Below are positions 45,661 to 56,520 of a DNA stretch of 64,000 nt, piece after piece (within the stretch, counting starts at the first letter, position 1; the number at the start of each line of letters is the position of its first letter). The stretch is from Isoetes taiwanensis (taxonomy: Eukaryota; Streptophyta; Lycopodiopsida; Isoetales; Isoetaceae), in NCBI GenBank assembly GCA_021234155.1, contig JAJEKV010000273.1, positions 308,001-372,000 of the forward strand, in the 5' to 3' direction. The notes beneath the pieces are model-generated. The model saw only the letters and a program-made list of their open reading frames with translations, did no database searches and had not been told where the DNA came from. Made by a program: the position numbers and the translations under genes.

Positions 45661-46521
45661 AGTAGGAGTAGGCCCTGACCTAGCATACGGATCAGACCTT
45701 CCCGCCCAACTCTCCCTTCTCGACCACCTACGGGGAAATGTGGTCGACCGTATGAGGCAGCAGTCCGTATACGGACGTCGAGAGTTCAAAAAAACCCCTA
45801 CCCAGTCACGCTCTTGGGTCATACGGGGTTTCAATGGTGAAACCCCCGGGACTCCACTCCATCCGCCCCTCCTATGCACACTTTGCAGATAGGCCGAAAC
45901 ATGCTATGGTGTGATTGTAGCCTTCAGAAGACGCAATCTCATGGAATCACCCTATGAGACTACTCCAGGTTACATCTCCCTCGTCCGATGAGGCAGGTTA
46001 GGGAGGCGTCCCTTCCCCTGGCACAGTGGATCTCTGGGTGTGCTAGAGGATACGTGCCACCTCAGTGAACCCGCATCCGTACCCGACTTAAACCTCCTAA
46101 AATCCATAGGTCAGATCACCGTACCTATCAAGCCAAGGCCGCCACTTTCCACACCTGCCCGCGATCCAGGAGGTGTCAGACCCATACCCGGCCCACACAC
46201 GGTGACAAACTATAAGTCTAGCATACTATAGGAGCCCAAAGCGATATCTGGGCTAGATCTTCCATCTCTTTTCGTTGAATAAGCTCCCAGTTGACCCCCA
46301 ATTCGAATTGGGGCAAATTGGGGTGGAAGCCCCAATTTGGATGACCCAATGTTAGCATCTCTACCTTGCTCAATTGATTTGGGCCAGGTGGCATCCCTTA
46401 AATCTAACTTAGCTAACCTTACCTTGTTAATTAATAACATGAATAATTAATACACCATTAAGTATTCATGGTGATGTGTCATGTATTTGTACATATAACA
46501 TATAAATACGTGGAACATCAT

Positions 46522-46984
46522 ATTCTCCCCTCCTTAAAAATGATGTTGTCCTCAGCATCAAGGCTATTCTAGAAGGTAAAGTTGCCATTGATTATTCATG
46601 GTGATGTTTCATGTATTTGTACATATAGCGTATACATACGTGGAACGTCACATTCTCCCCACTTTAAAAAGGATGTTGTCCTCAGCATTAAAATTACTTT
46701 TGCTCTTGGGCAATACATCATATACTGAACATAAGTCTCCCCTCCTTAAAGAGGTAACGTGAGATTATAAGTCACACAGAAGTTGTCATGTTCAAAGTGA
46801 TCAAGTTTGAAATGACTCGTAATGTGCAACTTATAAGTCTGGGAGCATTCATGTCATGGGGAATGCGACATACACATTCATGGAAATGGTGGAATACGAA
46901 ATGGATATGTCACGGTAAGATGAATACGGAACAAAACATTAAAAGACATGAGGCCAATGGTCGCAGGATATGTATCTGGTATAT
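46522..46984 (-). mobile_element. Ty3/gypsy-like 3' border fragment, border duplicated
   Basis: On the minus strand GAGGACAACATCATTTTTAA followed by GGAGGGGAGAATA and then TGATGTTCC resembles the end of a gypsy pol frame, its polypurine tract and the start of an LTR. A second border of the same kind (CTTTAAAAAGGATGTTGTCC on the plus strand, with GACGTTCCACG) lies about 135 bp away near 46650. The rest (to 46984) is shared with both arms of the large inverted repeat (52874-53360 and its inverse). No pol domains are visible, so the class is inferred from the border alone. Confidence 0.5.
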
Positions 46985-48147
46985 TAATAACATGAATAAT
47001 TAATACACCATTAAGTATTCAATGTGACGTTCTGCATATTTATATTGTGTCGCTCCCTGAATCTATACGATGCTCCCATCGTATAAATATGGGAAATTCC
47101 CCTCCCATGGCGACTCCATCACCATGAAAAGGCCCTCCATCTGACTCGGACTACTTGTGAGGGGCAAATGTCCGGGTGAAGGACACGGAGGTGTCATTCG
47201 TCCCATGCCTTCTATGGGAATCATGTAGCGGAAGCTTACATATATGTTAGCACCTAACAACAATAGACATAATAATATACCACCTCAAACGGTGGCACAT
47301 CCATCAGCAAGGCAACATCAACATAATACCAATACAACATATATGAAATGCATCATAAATGAGGGTTCTATCCTAGGCTCAGACTCCAAAGGGGATCAAC
47401 TGATGGTCAGGGCCTCCAGATAAGAACAGACATAATCATGACAATAGCGTTGGCTGGCATAGAACAATGGCTAGGGTAGTCCACTCCATCCGCCCCTCAT
47501 ATGCACACTTTGCAGATAGGCCGAAACATGCTATGGTGTGATTGTAGCCTTCGAAAGACGCAATCTCATGGAATCACCCTATGAGACTACTCCGGGTTAC
47601 ATCTCCCCCGTCTGATGAGGCAGGTTAGGGAGGTGTCCCTTCCCTTGGCACAGTGGATCCCTAGGTGTGCTAGAGGATATGTGCCACCTCAGTGACCCCG
47701 CATCCGTACCCGACTTAAACCCCCAAAATCCATAGGTCAGATCACCGCACCTATCAAGCCAAGGTCGCCACTTTCCATACCTGCCCGCGATCCAGGAGGT
47801 GTCAGACCCATACCCGGCCCACACACGGTGACAAACTATAAGTCTAGCATACTGTAGGAGCCCAAAGCGATATCTGAGCTAGATCTTCCATCTCTCAGGT
47901 CCTCCATGCTCTTTTCGTTGAATAAGCTCCTCCTCCCTCTCCAGTTGACCACCAATTCGAATTGGGGCGAATTGGGGTGGAAGCCCCAATTTGGATGACC
48001 CAATGTTAGCATCTCTATCTTGCTCAATTGATTTGGGCCAAGTGGGATCCCTTAAATCTAACTTAGCTAAGCCTACCTTGTTAATTAATGACATGAATAA
48101 TTAATACACCATTACATATTCATGGTGATGTGTCATGTATTTGTACA
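46985..48147. repeat. R1 LTR-like unit 4
   Basis: It begins TTAATAACATGAATAATTAA and runs through the usual landmarks to TGTCATGTATTTGTACA, where the Helitron is inserted. The sequence resumes at 52874 with TATAACATATAAATACATGG. It carries the same internal deletion variant as unit 3. Confidence 0.85.
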
Positions 48148-51100
48148 TCTTCTTTTTTAAAATGAGAGGGCTTTGAAATTTGTGCCGGGAACGCCGCTGT
48201 GCAGACGCATGCGGCGTTCCCTTCCCGGTTGCGTTCCCCTTGCGGTATTCTGGTTGTCGGCGTTTCATTCAAAATATTTGAACTTTGCCTTGCTATTCAT
48301 GACGACTGAAATGCGAATTGCTCCGTAAGTTCATTCGCTGCTTTCTATTATTTTATCTCGGTTATTTGGCACCTCAAAATTGCGCCTCTGGCTCTTACAC
48401 TAGGTTGGATCGTCATTGGAGCTCTTGAGTTGGGTGGCATCATCGTCATAGGTGAGTACTCTCAAAAGGATAAAACACAGCAACACAGCAAGAACTTATC
48501 CTTTGTTGCAAAAACTAATCATAATGGTGTTTTTTCAGAATTCAAACTTCTGAATAACAAATCTTGGCTTCTGGAGTTCTCAAGGAAGGTAGAAATTACA
48601 GTCTTGAAGATGTCCTGAATAAGTTCTTCCTTATGCCATTTGATCTGCAAGTTAGAACAGGGATTTAGTTGCAATGCCAATTTTTTTTATTTGTCTACTG
48701 TGTAAAATTCTTCAGGTTCTGCGATATTTTCTTTGTCACCAAGTAATGCAGATTCTGGAGTGGTGAGTTACCACCAGGTATGATCTGCGACAAGTGCAAG
48801 ATGCTATCAAGTAAGCCAGAAACGAAATTTGAGACCGATAAAAGCCAAGACATGAGTTTTGGAGTCCAAAATTTGGAAGTTTTCTTTACGGGCTAGGGTT
48901 TGATGGTGAGCCGCTTCTAAAAGTTTTATATGGTGTTGTAATGCTCGGCCCCAAATAGCTAACTATTATCCATTCATTACAAAATGCAGAGGCGATTTGA
49001 GAGCTCGAGCTCAATGTTCTACTTCTTTGCTTGGCTTGGGCTTTTTAGGAACTCGATTCAGATTATGTTGCCATCTGAATTTTCTGTTTATCTACTTTTG
49101 AAAAGTTTTGCTTAGAATACTCTGTTTGCAAGTTATTACAGACATTTATTTCAAATATTTGTTCGAGAGAGCACAACGAATTTGTCTTTGAGTTTCTATG
49201 AGTGGTGCCTGGATGCCTTATGTGCTCCAGACAAATAAATATGGCAATGGCAACGGCAACGTTGCGAGAGGCAGGCTCCAGCCCAGATGGTAAAAACTAT
49301 ACCGTCCTTTTTATTAAATAGGAATTATCTCAGTTCACACCGTTTTTCAAAATCAGAATATGTTTTTCTTCAGTTCACGTTTGCTGAACGCCGCGTATGG
49401 AGTATTCAGTACTTAGTTCATTATGGCTTTTGATTTCTTTCGAGGTTCATTAAAGTCTCTATATTCATGGATTATCCACTTGCCATAGACCGATCTATTA
49501 TTTTCTTACGGTTTTATGCATAGTTGGCTTCACATAAGTTACTTGATTTTGAGTTTTTCTTCTTAATCCAGTAGTCTTTCATGATTAAGGATGTTTGTCT
49601 TGATTTTTAAGAATTTAATATTGCTTGGATGTGCTTCCTTTGAGTTTTACATATGCGTGCCATTCATGATTTCTTTTACTGCCATTTATGATTTCATTCA
49701 CGGCTCCAAAATGGCAGCATGACCTCAATCCTGCAACATAGGCCCTTTTCTCTCGCCTCAGGTGCACAGCTGTTTGAGAATTTGTCTACCTGTTAATGTT
49801 TTCTATGGCATTTTAGGGCTTTAAGGAGCTTTATTTCATTTTGGTTTATGGATTTGCCAAGAACAGTACCTGATTGTACACATTTAATTTTTTATGCTCA
49901 ACAAAAGATGTTTAATTAGATGGATTTTTAGTCATTTAAAATACACTTTGTATATTATCTTTGGTAGGGTAAATTGCAAGACTGAGTAACAGGTGTTTTG
50001 CTGCAACAGGTCATCCTTAATGTGTGGTGCAGAGCTTACAACTCTTCAATGCAGTTATATAACTCTCGCTTTCGAGGACCTGTACATTGGTATTAATCTT
50101 GGGGTTTTTGCTTCCACGGCTTTGTAATAGCATGTTCCTATGGAATTAGAGCACACTGGCATTGTTAACGATGAGTTTGATATCTGGGGCCACATCTTCC
50201 TTAAATGGTGGGACATAGAACTTTATATGCAGTTCGGTGTCCGCTATTGATCTCATTTTTAGTTGAAGCTTTTAAATCATCTTATCTTTTCTATCCTCTT
50301 GCAGAGAAACCATTCTGTAGACAACGGTAAAATGCATGATAACAAGGAGAAGACGAGTAAGAATATAAAAGCCAATTGTGATGGAGCAAAAAATATTACT
50401 ATTTGTCAACTATATGCATCTGGACAGAGGGAAAAATTGGCCATCTCTTATCAGAGGAGTGCAATGAGCAGATCTCTACACTACCATAAATTAATGAAGT
50501 TGCTTTTTGGTCCCTTTTTTTTAAAGCATCCAGTGTAATTTTTAAGAATATGAGTAACAACTTTGAGGGAAGATTCATTCTAATTGTTTTGTATGAATCC
50601 GGCCCATTATATATAGATGACTATAGTGAGCTTAGCCTCTTGGACAACTATTGTGGCATTAGTACCGTAGCTTTACTACGGTTGGTTTTCCTTTAGTGGA
50701 TGGAATACATTCCCTGTGTTAGCTAGACTAACCCAGAAGTTGGAGATCCAGCCAGTTATTCAGCTCTTCTGCTTCTCTCTCTAATGGTAAGATATTTGCT
50801 TTGGTAATTCAGTATCCATGGTGCACGTATCAAATATCTGCATAGCTTATGTGCAACAGGGTGGCCTGTGTATAGTTTAGTCATTACAATATATTTTGAA
50901 GTTTTGGAGTGGCCATGTCAAAGCCGTGATGAGTAATTCAATAACTTGCAACATGAGATCCAGATCATGTCGTAATTCAATTAGACATCTGTTCATTCAT
51001 GACATGTAAAGATGCAGGCCTCATAATAATGCCACCGCTCTTTTGCATGAAAATGGTCGATGTATGGACAGGGCAACGTTATAATTTTCTTAGAGATCTT

Positions 51101-52873
51101 TTGCATAAAAGTTTTATTATTTAAGATATCAATATAGGTTAATTTTGACATTTACTATTGGAGAGAAATCCATAACCCAACATCGTCTTCAACAGTTAAT
51201 CGGCTCATCCAAATTGCTTCTTTGTAACGGATTGCATGGAGATCATCCAAATTGTATCTTTATAACAGGTTGCATGGATATATGATGTGTGATGCTTTAT
51301 TTTGGATAAGCCTGGGACAACAAATGAACTTCTCTACTTGGGCAAAGAAGGGAATTCTTGAAAATATTTTGCAAGGTTTTTGAGGTTTGTTTATCTAGCC
51401 TAAGATGGGCAATGTATGTTGCACAAGATTGGTGCAGTTGAGTTCATCTTGATGGGCAGAACAATTACCTTGGTATTTATATACCCTTAGTTCTATTTTA
51501 GGGATAGGTTGATATTCCATATGCTTTCCATTTTTGTTACTGCATGTCCACTTAATTGACATGTGACACTTGGGAGGTTGGCAAAGAAAGTAATACCAAG
51601 GGAATTTCTATCATAGCATGAAGAGTTGCAAAAAGTTGCCCAATTGCAAGTTACAGAAGGTCCAAACTTAGAAATAACAAAGCATAAGGAAGCTTGACAT
51701 GCTAATCTCATCGGGCTGCCATAAAATGCTACTCACAGGAGGCTCCACAGTTAAATCCTTTTGACATTTCTTAAAAAAATTTGGTACACTTAATGGGAAC
51801 ATTTAGTGATCTACTATATAACACTTGGTTGCAGCATGCATGCATGAGATTGACTTGGGCCATCAAATGACTATGCATTTAGGTTTGCAAATTCTAGATA
51901 GTTGTCCTCTTAAAGGCACATGTTTACTTTTTGTTGGCAATGGTAAAGATGAAAGAGTTCAATTACTTTCAAGAAATCATTGTGCTCTAATGTTCAATTT
52001 GTATGAGAGCATATAAAGATGTGTTGTGTATGGGTGCACCGAAAATAGTCATGGCACAGAATCAAAAGATTCAGAGTTACGAGAAACACTTATTGGTATG
52101 AAGCAATGTTTGGCATAATAGATACATAATACACAATGTTGTTTTGCTCTCATAGCCAACATGATGTTAAAATATTTGAGTGAGCCAAATTTGCCATTGG
52201 GCCTTCTCTCACAACACTTGCAGTTGCATAAATGCTAAAAGGGATTTTTAAGAGGTGGTTCTGCATTAGGATGTTTGTTTGTTCTAATCATTTCTCATGT
52301 ACTTCAAATGATAGTAATATTTGTGAAATCAGGTGACAAATTAATTTGTAAACATAGGTATTTATTGTTTGTTGAACTACTAAGTTTTATTACGTATTAG
52401 GATTAGCTGCACATAGGGATTTGCACTACCTACTTTTCAAACGTTGGTGTTAGCAGCATCCCAGAATGATGACATCAACTTGGCCTCATATGCACGAACA
52501 TTGCAAAAGAAAAATAACACTTTTTGCTAGGAACCTCACATTTCTAGCCTGAGAACAGCTTGAGCAACATGTTTAGACATTGTAAACATTGTTTTAACTA
52601 AAACCTGACACTTTGACGACTGAATTTGGATAGGTTTTATAGGCATTTTCCTTAATACTTTGTTCCTACTTAAACTCAAGGTCAAATTTTATCCTTTGCC
52701 GGAATATCCATTCTTTGCCCACTTCAATATGTTAAAATACTCATCTTCATGCTCCATTGCATCTACGGATACGACAAATCTACAACTATCTATTTCACCT
52801 ACGAACTCCATTATATCTACCCATTCCACACATCCACGACTAATGCCCGGCATCGCCGGGCACACGTTTCTAG
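48148..52873 (+). mobile_element. Helitron (non-autonomous), insertion ends resolved
   Basis: 4726 bp from TCTTCTTTTTTAAAATG to ACACGTTTCTAG. It has the Helitron hallmarks: 5' TC, 3' CTAG (CTRR), a perfect 8-bp-stem hairpin TGCCCGGC-ATC-GCCGGGCA (52844-52862) seven bases before CTAG, insertion between host A and T, and no TSD. Removing it restores TTTGTACATATAACATATAA, which is present uninterrupted at 46490-46509. No Rep/helicase is found. Exon-like stretches occur: IAPLALTLGWIVIGALELGG followed by a GTGAGT donor (about 48375-48451), MATATLREAGSSPDG before GTAAAA (about 49250-49290), and a Lys-rich frame at 50300-50538. The donors are not recognised. Confidence 0.92.
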
Positions 52874-54043
52874 TATAACATATAAATACATGGAACATCA
52901 TATTCTCCCCTCCTTAAAAATGATGTTGTCCTCAGCATCAAGGCTATTCTAGAAGGTAAAGTTGCCACTGATTATTCATGGTGATGTTTCATGTATTTGT
53001 ACATATAGCGTATACATACGTGGAACGTCACATTCTCCCCACTTTAAAAAGGATGTTGTCCTCAGCATCAAAATTACTTTTGCTCTTGGGCAACACATCA
53101 TATACTGAACATAAGTCTCCCCTCCTTAAAGCGGTAACGTGAGATTATAAGTCACACAGAAGTTGTCATGTTCAAAGTGATCAGTTTGAAATGACTCGTA
53201 ATGTGCAACTTATAAGTCTGGGAGCATTCATGTCATGGGGAATGCCACATACACATTCGTGGAAATGGTGGAATACGAAATGGATATGTCACGGTAAGAT
53301 GAATATGGAACAAAACATTAAAAGACATGAGGCCAATGGTCGCAGGGCGTGTATCTGGTATATGGATACTTTAAAGATAGATAGATAGAGTTTTTTAACG
53401 TCACGCCACTAGGCAGCATCCAACTGGACATGTGACCACACACCACACTACATTGCTTGGTTGGGCCCTGCCCCCAACCACCTTACATTGCGTCTGTTGG
53501 GATTTGACCCCCAACAGTACCGAGTGCGATTCTGGGCGGTCTCGAACTCGAGACCACATTGCTAAGGAACTAGTGTGTTACCACTAGACCAAACGCCACG
53601 GGTTGCATAACGAGCCTTTTAAATACAACAAAAAATGTAGGATTTTATTTTAGATTGAATTGACAAAGTTGTACTCGTATAAAAGTACAAGACTGATTTA
53701 AATGGTTGAGGTACGAAACTAATGGGAAACAAGGTACATTATGTAAAACAATAATACCAGGCTATTCTAAAAAAACATGTCCCTTTATCTGGTATACTTT
53801 CTGTTATTTGTGAAAGCTTTTGTGCTTAATTTTATCAAGCCATAAGAGGGCTATCTGATTTGCTAAAATATTTCCAACTTAACTCTTAAAGGAGTTTTGA
53901 ATAAGCATAGCTTGTGGGAGGCGAAGATGTTGAGGTATGCTCCTGTAGTAACTTCCCATATTGTTGATGCATGTACTCTTTTATTCTGATAATATAAAAA
54001 ATGGCACCTTCATGGTGTCCCCTTGCCTTCAAAAAAAAAAAAA

Positions 54044-54078
<35 letters not shown>

Positions 54079-54500
54079 CTTGGTGGTTCAAGCTACTTTC
54101 GACTAGACATGGCCTAAGGAAAAGTAATCGATTAAATGATGTGGTAGGTGATGTAGCTCCATATAGAGCATCGGTGGCAATCTTATGCCTCATCCTAGAA
54201 AGGTATATTTACACGCACAAATGGTTTACATATAGATATGGTGAGGCAGAAGCTAATATGGGGCAACTATAGTACAACATACGCATAGCAAGATGAACTA
54301 GGCAGAGTTTCTCTAGGGAGTTGATGATTAGCGGAAAATGGCTACCATGGTAGCTGTGATCCTATTGAATGACTGGAATTTAAGCGACCTAGAAAGGTAT
54401 ACTTAATAATTATGGCAGCGAGAAAGAAGTCGGTTATGTCATCTCACGAGGCTATCCTGCCTCGTTCTATTCAGTGGCAAAATAACTTGATGTCTGTTGA
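52740..54500 (+). repeat. Left arm of a giant inverted repeat
   Basis: From CATGCTCCATTGCATCTACG (about 52748) through the Helitron 3' end, gypsy-like border fragments and onwards to CAGTGGCAAAATAACTTGAT (about 54497), this arm is matched in inverse orientation by 64000-62493. The match covers nearly all of its length with few differences. The arms differ by a SINE present only here, a 19-bp segment next to the Helitron hairpin, and the lengths of the (A)n(AAT)n tract near 54031-54076. Short frames inside the arm recur in the copy and at 46788-47003, and are not supported as genes. Confidence 0.95.
53377..53597 (-). mobile_element. tRNA-derived SINE with (GATA)n tail
   Basis: On the minus strand it starts GGCGTTTGGTCTAGTGGTAA, an A-box-like sequence as in tRNAs. 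It has a B-box-like GAGTTCGAGACC at about 53544-53555 and ends in (TATC)n next to CTTTAAAG. The copy in the other arm of the inverted repeat lacks it (CTTTAAAGGCGACACGGGTT in the corresponding orientation), so it inserted after the arms were duplicated. A clear TSD is not visible; a few bases differ at the 5' junction. Confidence 0.8.
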
Positions 54501-54822
54501 TGATCATCCCGATGTCGTAGAACATGTTGATTGTGATGAGGCCATTAAACGCCTAAAGGTGGCACAAGGAGTATGATTATTATATACTGTGTTTGGGTGG
54601 TTTTGCTTAGTGGACCATCTCGTCCTCTAGGTTTTGAGTTCCCATGTCACAGGTCCCTTGTATGTATCTTGATATTCCTTGATAATAGATTGTTGTCCTT
54701 CAAAAAAAAAAAAAAAAAACTTAATAATTATGACAATTTGTTGGTCATTTGGCATATATATTGCCATGTTGGTGGTACTTAGACCAGCCATTCATAAAGA
54801 GGTATACGATTCAACTTATAAT
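54501..54822 (+). other. Spacer with a LINE/SINE-like poly(A) end
   Basis: A poly(A) run at 54702-54719 follows GATAATAGATTGTTGTCCTT, like a plant L1-type 3' end. A similar CCCCTTGCCTTC-A(n) occurs inside the arm at 54020-54045. No gene is seen. Confidence 0.5.
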
Positions 54823-55310
54823 GATACTAGCCCGGGGGGGTTCACACATGTATTCCGTAGAATACATGTGCGTGACGGAGAAGGGTTTTTTGAAAAAAAA
54901 AATGCATTATACATGCGGTCGCTCCCACGTTTTGGGCCCAAGGTGTAAGTTTTTTACTACGGTTCGCAAGCATTTCTTGGCAAGGCACAGGAGTTAGAAA
55001 TACGTTTGCAGGCTAGAGTTTTGTTGCTGATATATCTTGAGATACGTTTGAGGTTTGAGGGACGTTTTCCATATTTTGCAATGGGATACTCACGCCACGC
55101 CTATTCTTTGTTCTTGCAGAGCAATATCTTGGTTGTGGCTTCGATCTATGCACCCAAAGGTAAACTTTTGATGATATTGTGAGCTTACATGCATGTGAAA
55201 CAAGCTTCGTTAATAGTGTCTTGAATGAAAACAACTTAGGTATTTTTTCTTTGTGGCCCGATTTCGGAGAAATACACGTAAATGGCTTCATCTTATTGTA
55301 GTATTACAGG

Positions 55311-55487
55311 GCAAGAAACCTCCGATCCATTCGCTATGGCGGCCGGCCAATGTTGGTTATCGTGGACGATGGGCCGAATAGCGTGGACTTGGACCCCGCT
55401 TGCCCCTTTTGCGGGATGCGGATTTGCGGGGACAAAGTTGTGCCGCCGAGTGGATCACAATGTTGTGAAGAAGGGTACCCTCTTTAA
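55311..55487 (+). pseudogene. Cys-rich exon-like frame in PK-2
   Basis: After an AG (TATTACAG) an open frame reads RNLRSIRYGGRPMLVIVDDG, PNSVDLDPACPFCGMRICGD and KVVPPSGSQCCEEGYPL, then stops. CPFCG...CG...CC suggests a small metal-binding segment. I cannot name the family. It is probably another captured fragment. Confidence 0.4.
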
Positions 55488-56065
55488 TTTTTCGTTTGAA
55501 TATTCTTCCACCTAACTCGATTTTGTCTCCGGGAAGAGTTATGGACCAATCTGAGGATAGATGTGACTCTAGCCACTATGTATAACATCGTTGAACGAGG
55601 AGGCAGTCGTGCTTTATCTTGTTAAATTTTTATACAATACCGTTTAATTTCTTCATTGCTTATAATTATTCTCAAGATGTTAATAAATCCTGTTGTTTGG
55701 AAAGATTGAGCCTTATGGTCCATGCATCTAACAGGTTTTAAGCCAATTTTGTTGCTTGAAAATCTAAATTTAAACCATATTCTACTTACTATTGTTGCTT
55801 GCAAAACCGAACCTCTCGCATTTTTCATCTATCTAGACCGATTATGATGACTCACATAGGACGGCCCTATGACAAGAAGACTAAGGCCATAACATTATGA
55901 TGGAATTTTTAGATATTGACACCTCCATCAATTGGCTGATCCGTGATTTAAAAGCCGAGAAAGATTGGTGGCATATATCTTCCCAATACTAGATGGTTTG
56001 CGGTAAGTATATTGACATATGCTCTTTTGCAACTTTATATTCGAGCATTCTTGATTGGTTTCTAT

Positions 56066-56520
56066 TTGGTTTGTACGGAAGAAGAAGATAAAGGGAGAGA
56101 AGATGGCGTTTCATTGTTCAACTTCTTTGGACTTGCTGATGTATATGTAAATGATGCTTTTGGCTCTTGGCAGCCTCATGCTTCTACCTATCACATTGCC
56201 AAGTTACTTCCTTCTTATGCTGGCCTTTGCTTACAAGTAAGTTTTGAAACTTCTAAATGCACTATAATTTTCTGAACATTTCTAATCATTTTACATGCAT
56301 TATTGAACTTTGTCTTAGGATGAGCTTTACAATGTGAAGGCAGTTTTAAATCCTGCAAAACCCTTTGTGGCCATAGTAGCTGGAGCTAAGTATGATACAA
56401 AAATTGGACCGTTGAAAGAGATTTATAGAGTTGTGGACAAACTTATTCTGGGAGGAGTTGTGGACAAACTTATTCTGAGAGTTTTAAACGATCTTAATGG
56501 TGGACTGCCATGTTTTATGA
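56066..56520 (+). pseudogene. PGK: Phosphoglycerate kinase gene fragment (two exons, intron retained)
   Basis: The first exon (to 56236, donor GTAAGT) encodes [20 protein letters not shown] and [14 protein letters not shown]. The second (from 56319, acceptor GTCTTAG) encodes VLNPAKPFVAIVAGAKYDTK, IGPLKEIYRVVDKLILGG. This is the N-domain of phosphoglycerate kinase (1,3-bisphosphoglycerate + ADP to 3-phosphoglycerate + ATP), with a sequence type closer to bacterial-like paralogues (FGSWQPHAS rather than FGTAHRAHAS). A 27-bp tandem duplication (GTTGTGGACAAACTTATTCT at 56430 and 56457) repeats nine residues in frame. The ATP-binding C-domain is absent, so it is inactive. Confidence 0.88.

Larger units (their letters stand above)
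41942..45850 (-). mobile_element. Pack-type TIR element PK-1 carrying plant gene fragments
   Basis: 3909 bp with 15-bp inverted ends CCCGGGGGTTTCACC, flanked by ACTCCACT at 41934-41941 and 45851-45858. Sister R1 units show the uninterrupted site. No transposase is seen. The minus strand carries intron-containing fragments of at least two plant genes, formate dehydrogenase and a VPS3-like protein, plus unassigned exons near the 45850 end. That end contains the perfect palindrome GTCCGTATACGGAC (45763-45776) and a CGACCAC/GTGGTCG hairpin (45721-45746). Ends and subterminal sequence match element PK-2 at 54831-58418. The 8-bp TSD suggests an hAT-like group, by inference only. Strand is given as that of the captured genes. 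Confidence 0.9.
41500..46521. repeat. R1 LTR-like unit 3 (split by the gene-capturing element)
   Basis: The unit runs from GATGTTCCCATCGTATAAAT (41512) to ACGTGGAACATCA (46521), with the insertion 41942-45850 removed. It lacks the CCAGGTGGGCTCTTGTGCA part of units 1-2 and instead runs from CACACACGGTGACAAACTAT into GCGATATCTGGGCTAG. This is a shared deletion variant also found in unit 4. It ends at a polypurine-like border, which is why I read R1 as LTR sequence on the minus strand. Confidence 0.8.

Noticed and set aside
46788-47003. MFKVIKFEMTRNVQLISLG-type frame, repeated at 53191-53388 and 63376-63603
   Set aside because: It recurs because the underlying repeat was copied three times. It has no domain, and the frame ends differ. 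Conservation reflects recent duplication.
31220-48147. R1 units as tandem satellite DNA
   Set aside because: Units are large, differ by shared deletions, and one abuts a polypurine-like border. They fit duplicated LTR-type sequence better than a satellite.
53520-53597. tRNA gene on the minus strand
   Set aside because: A- and B-box-like sequences are present, but no acceptor stem or cloverleaf can be drawn and a body and (GATA)n tail follow. It is a SINE head.
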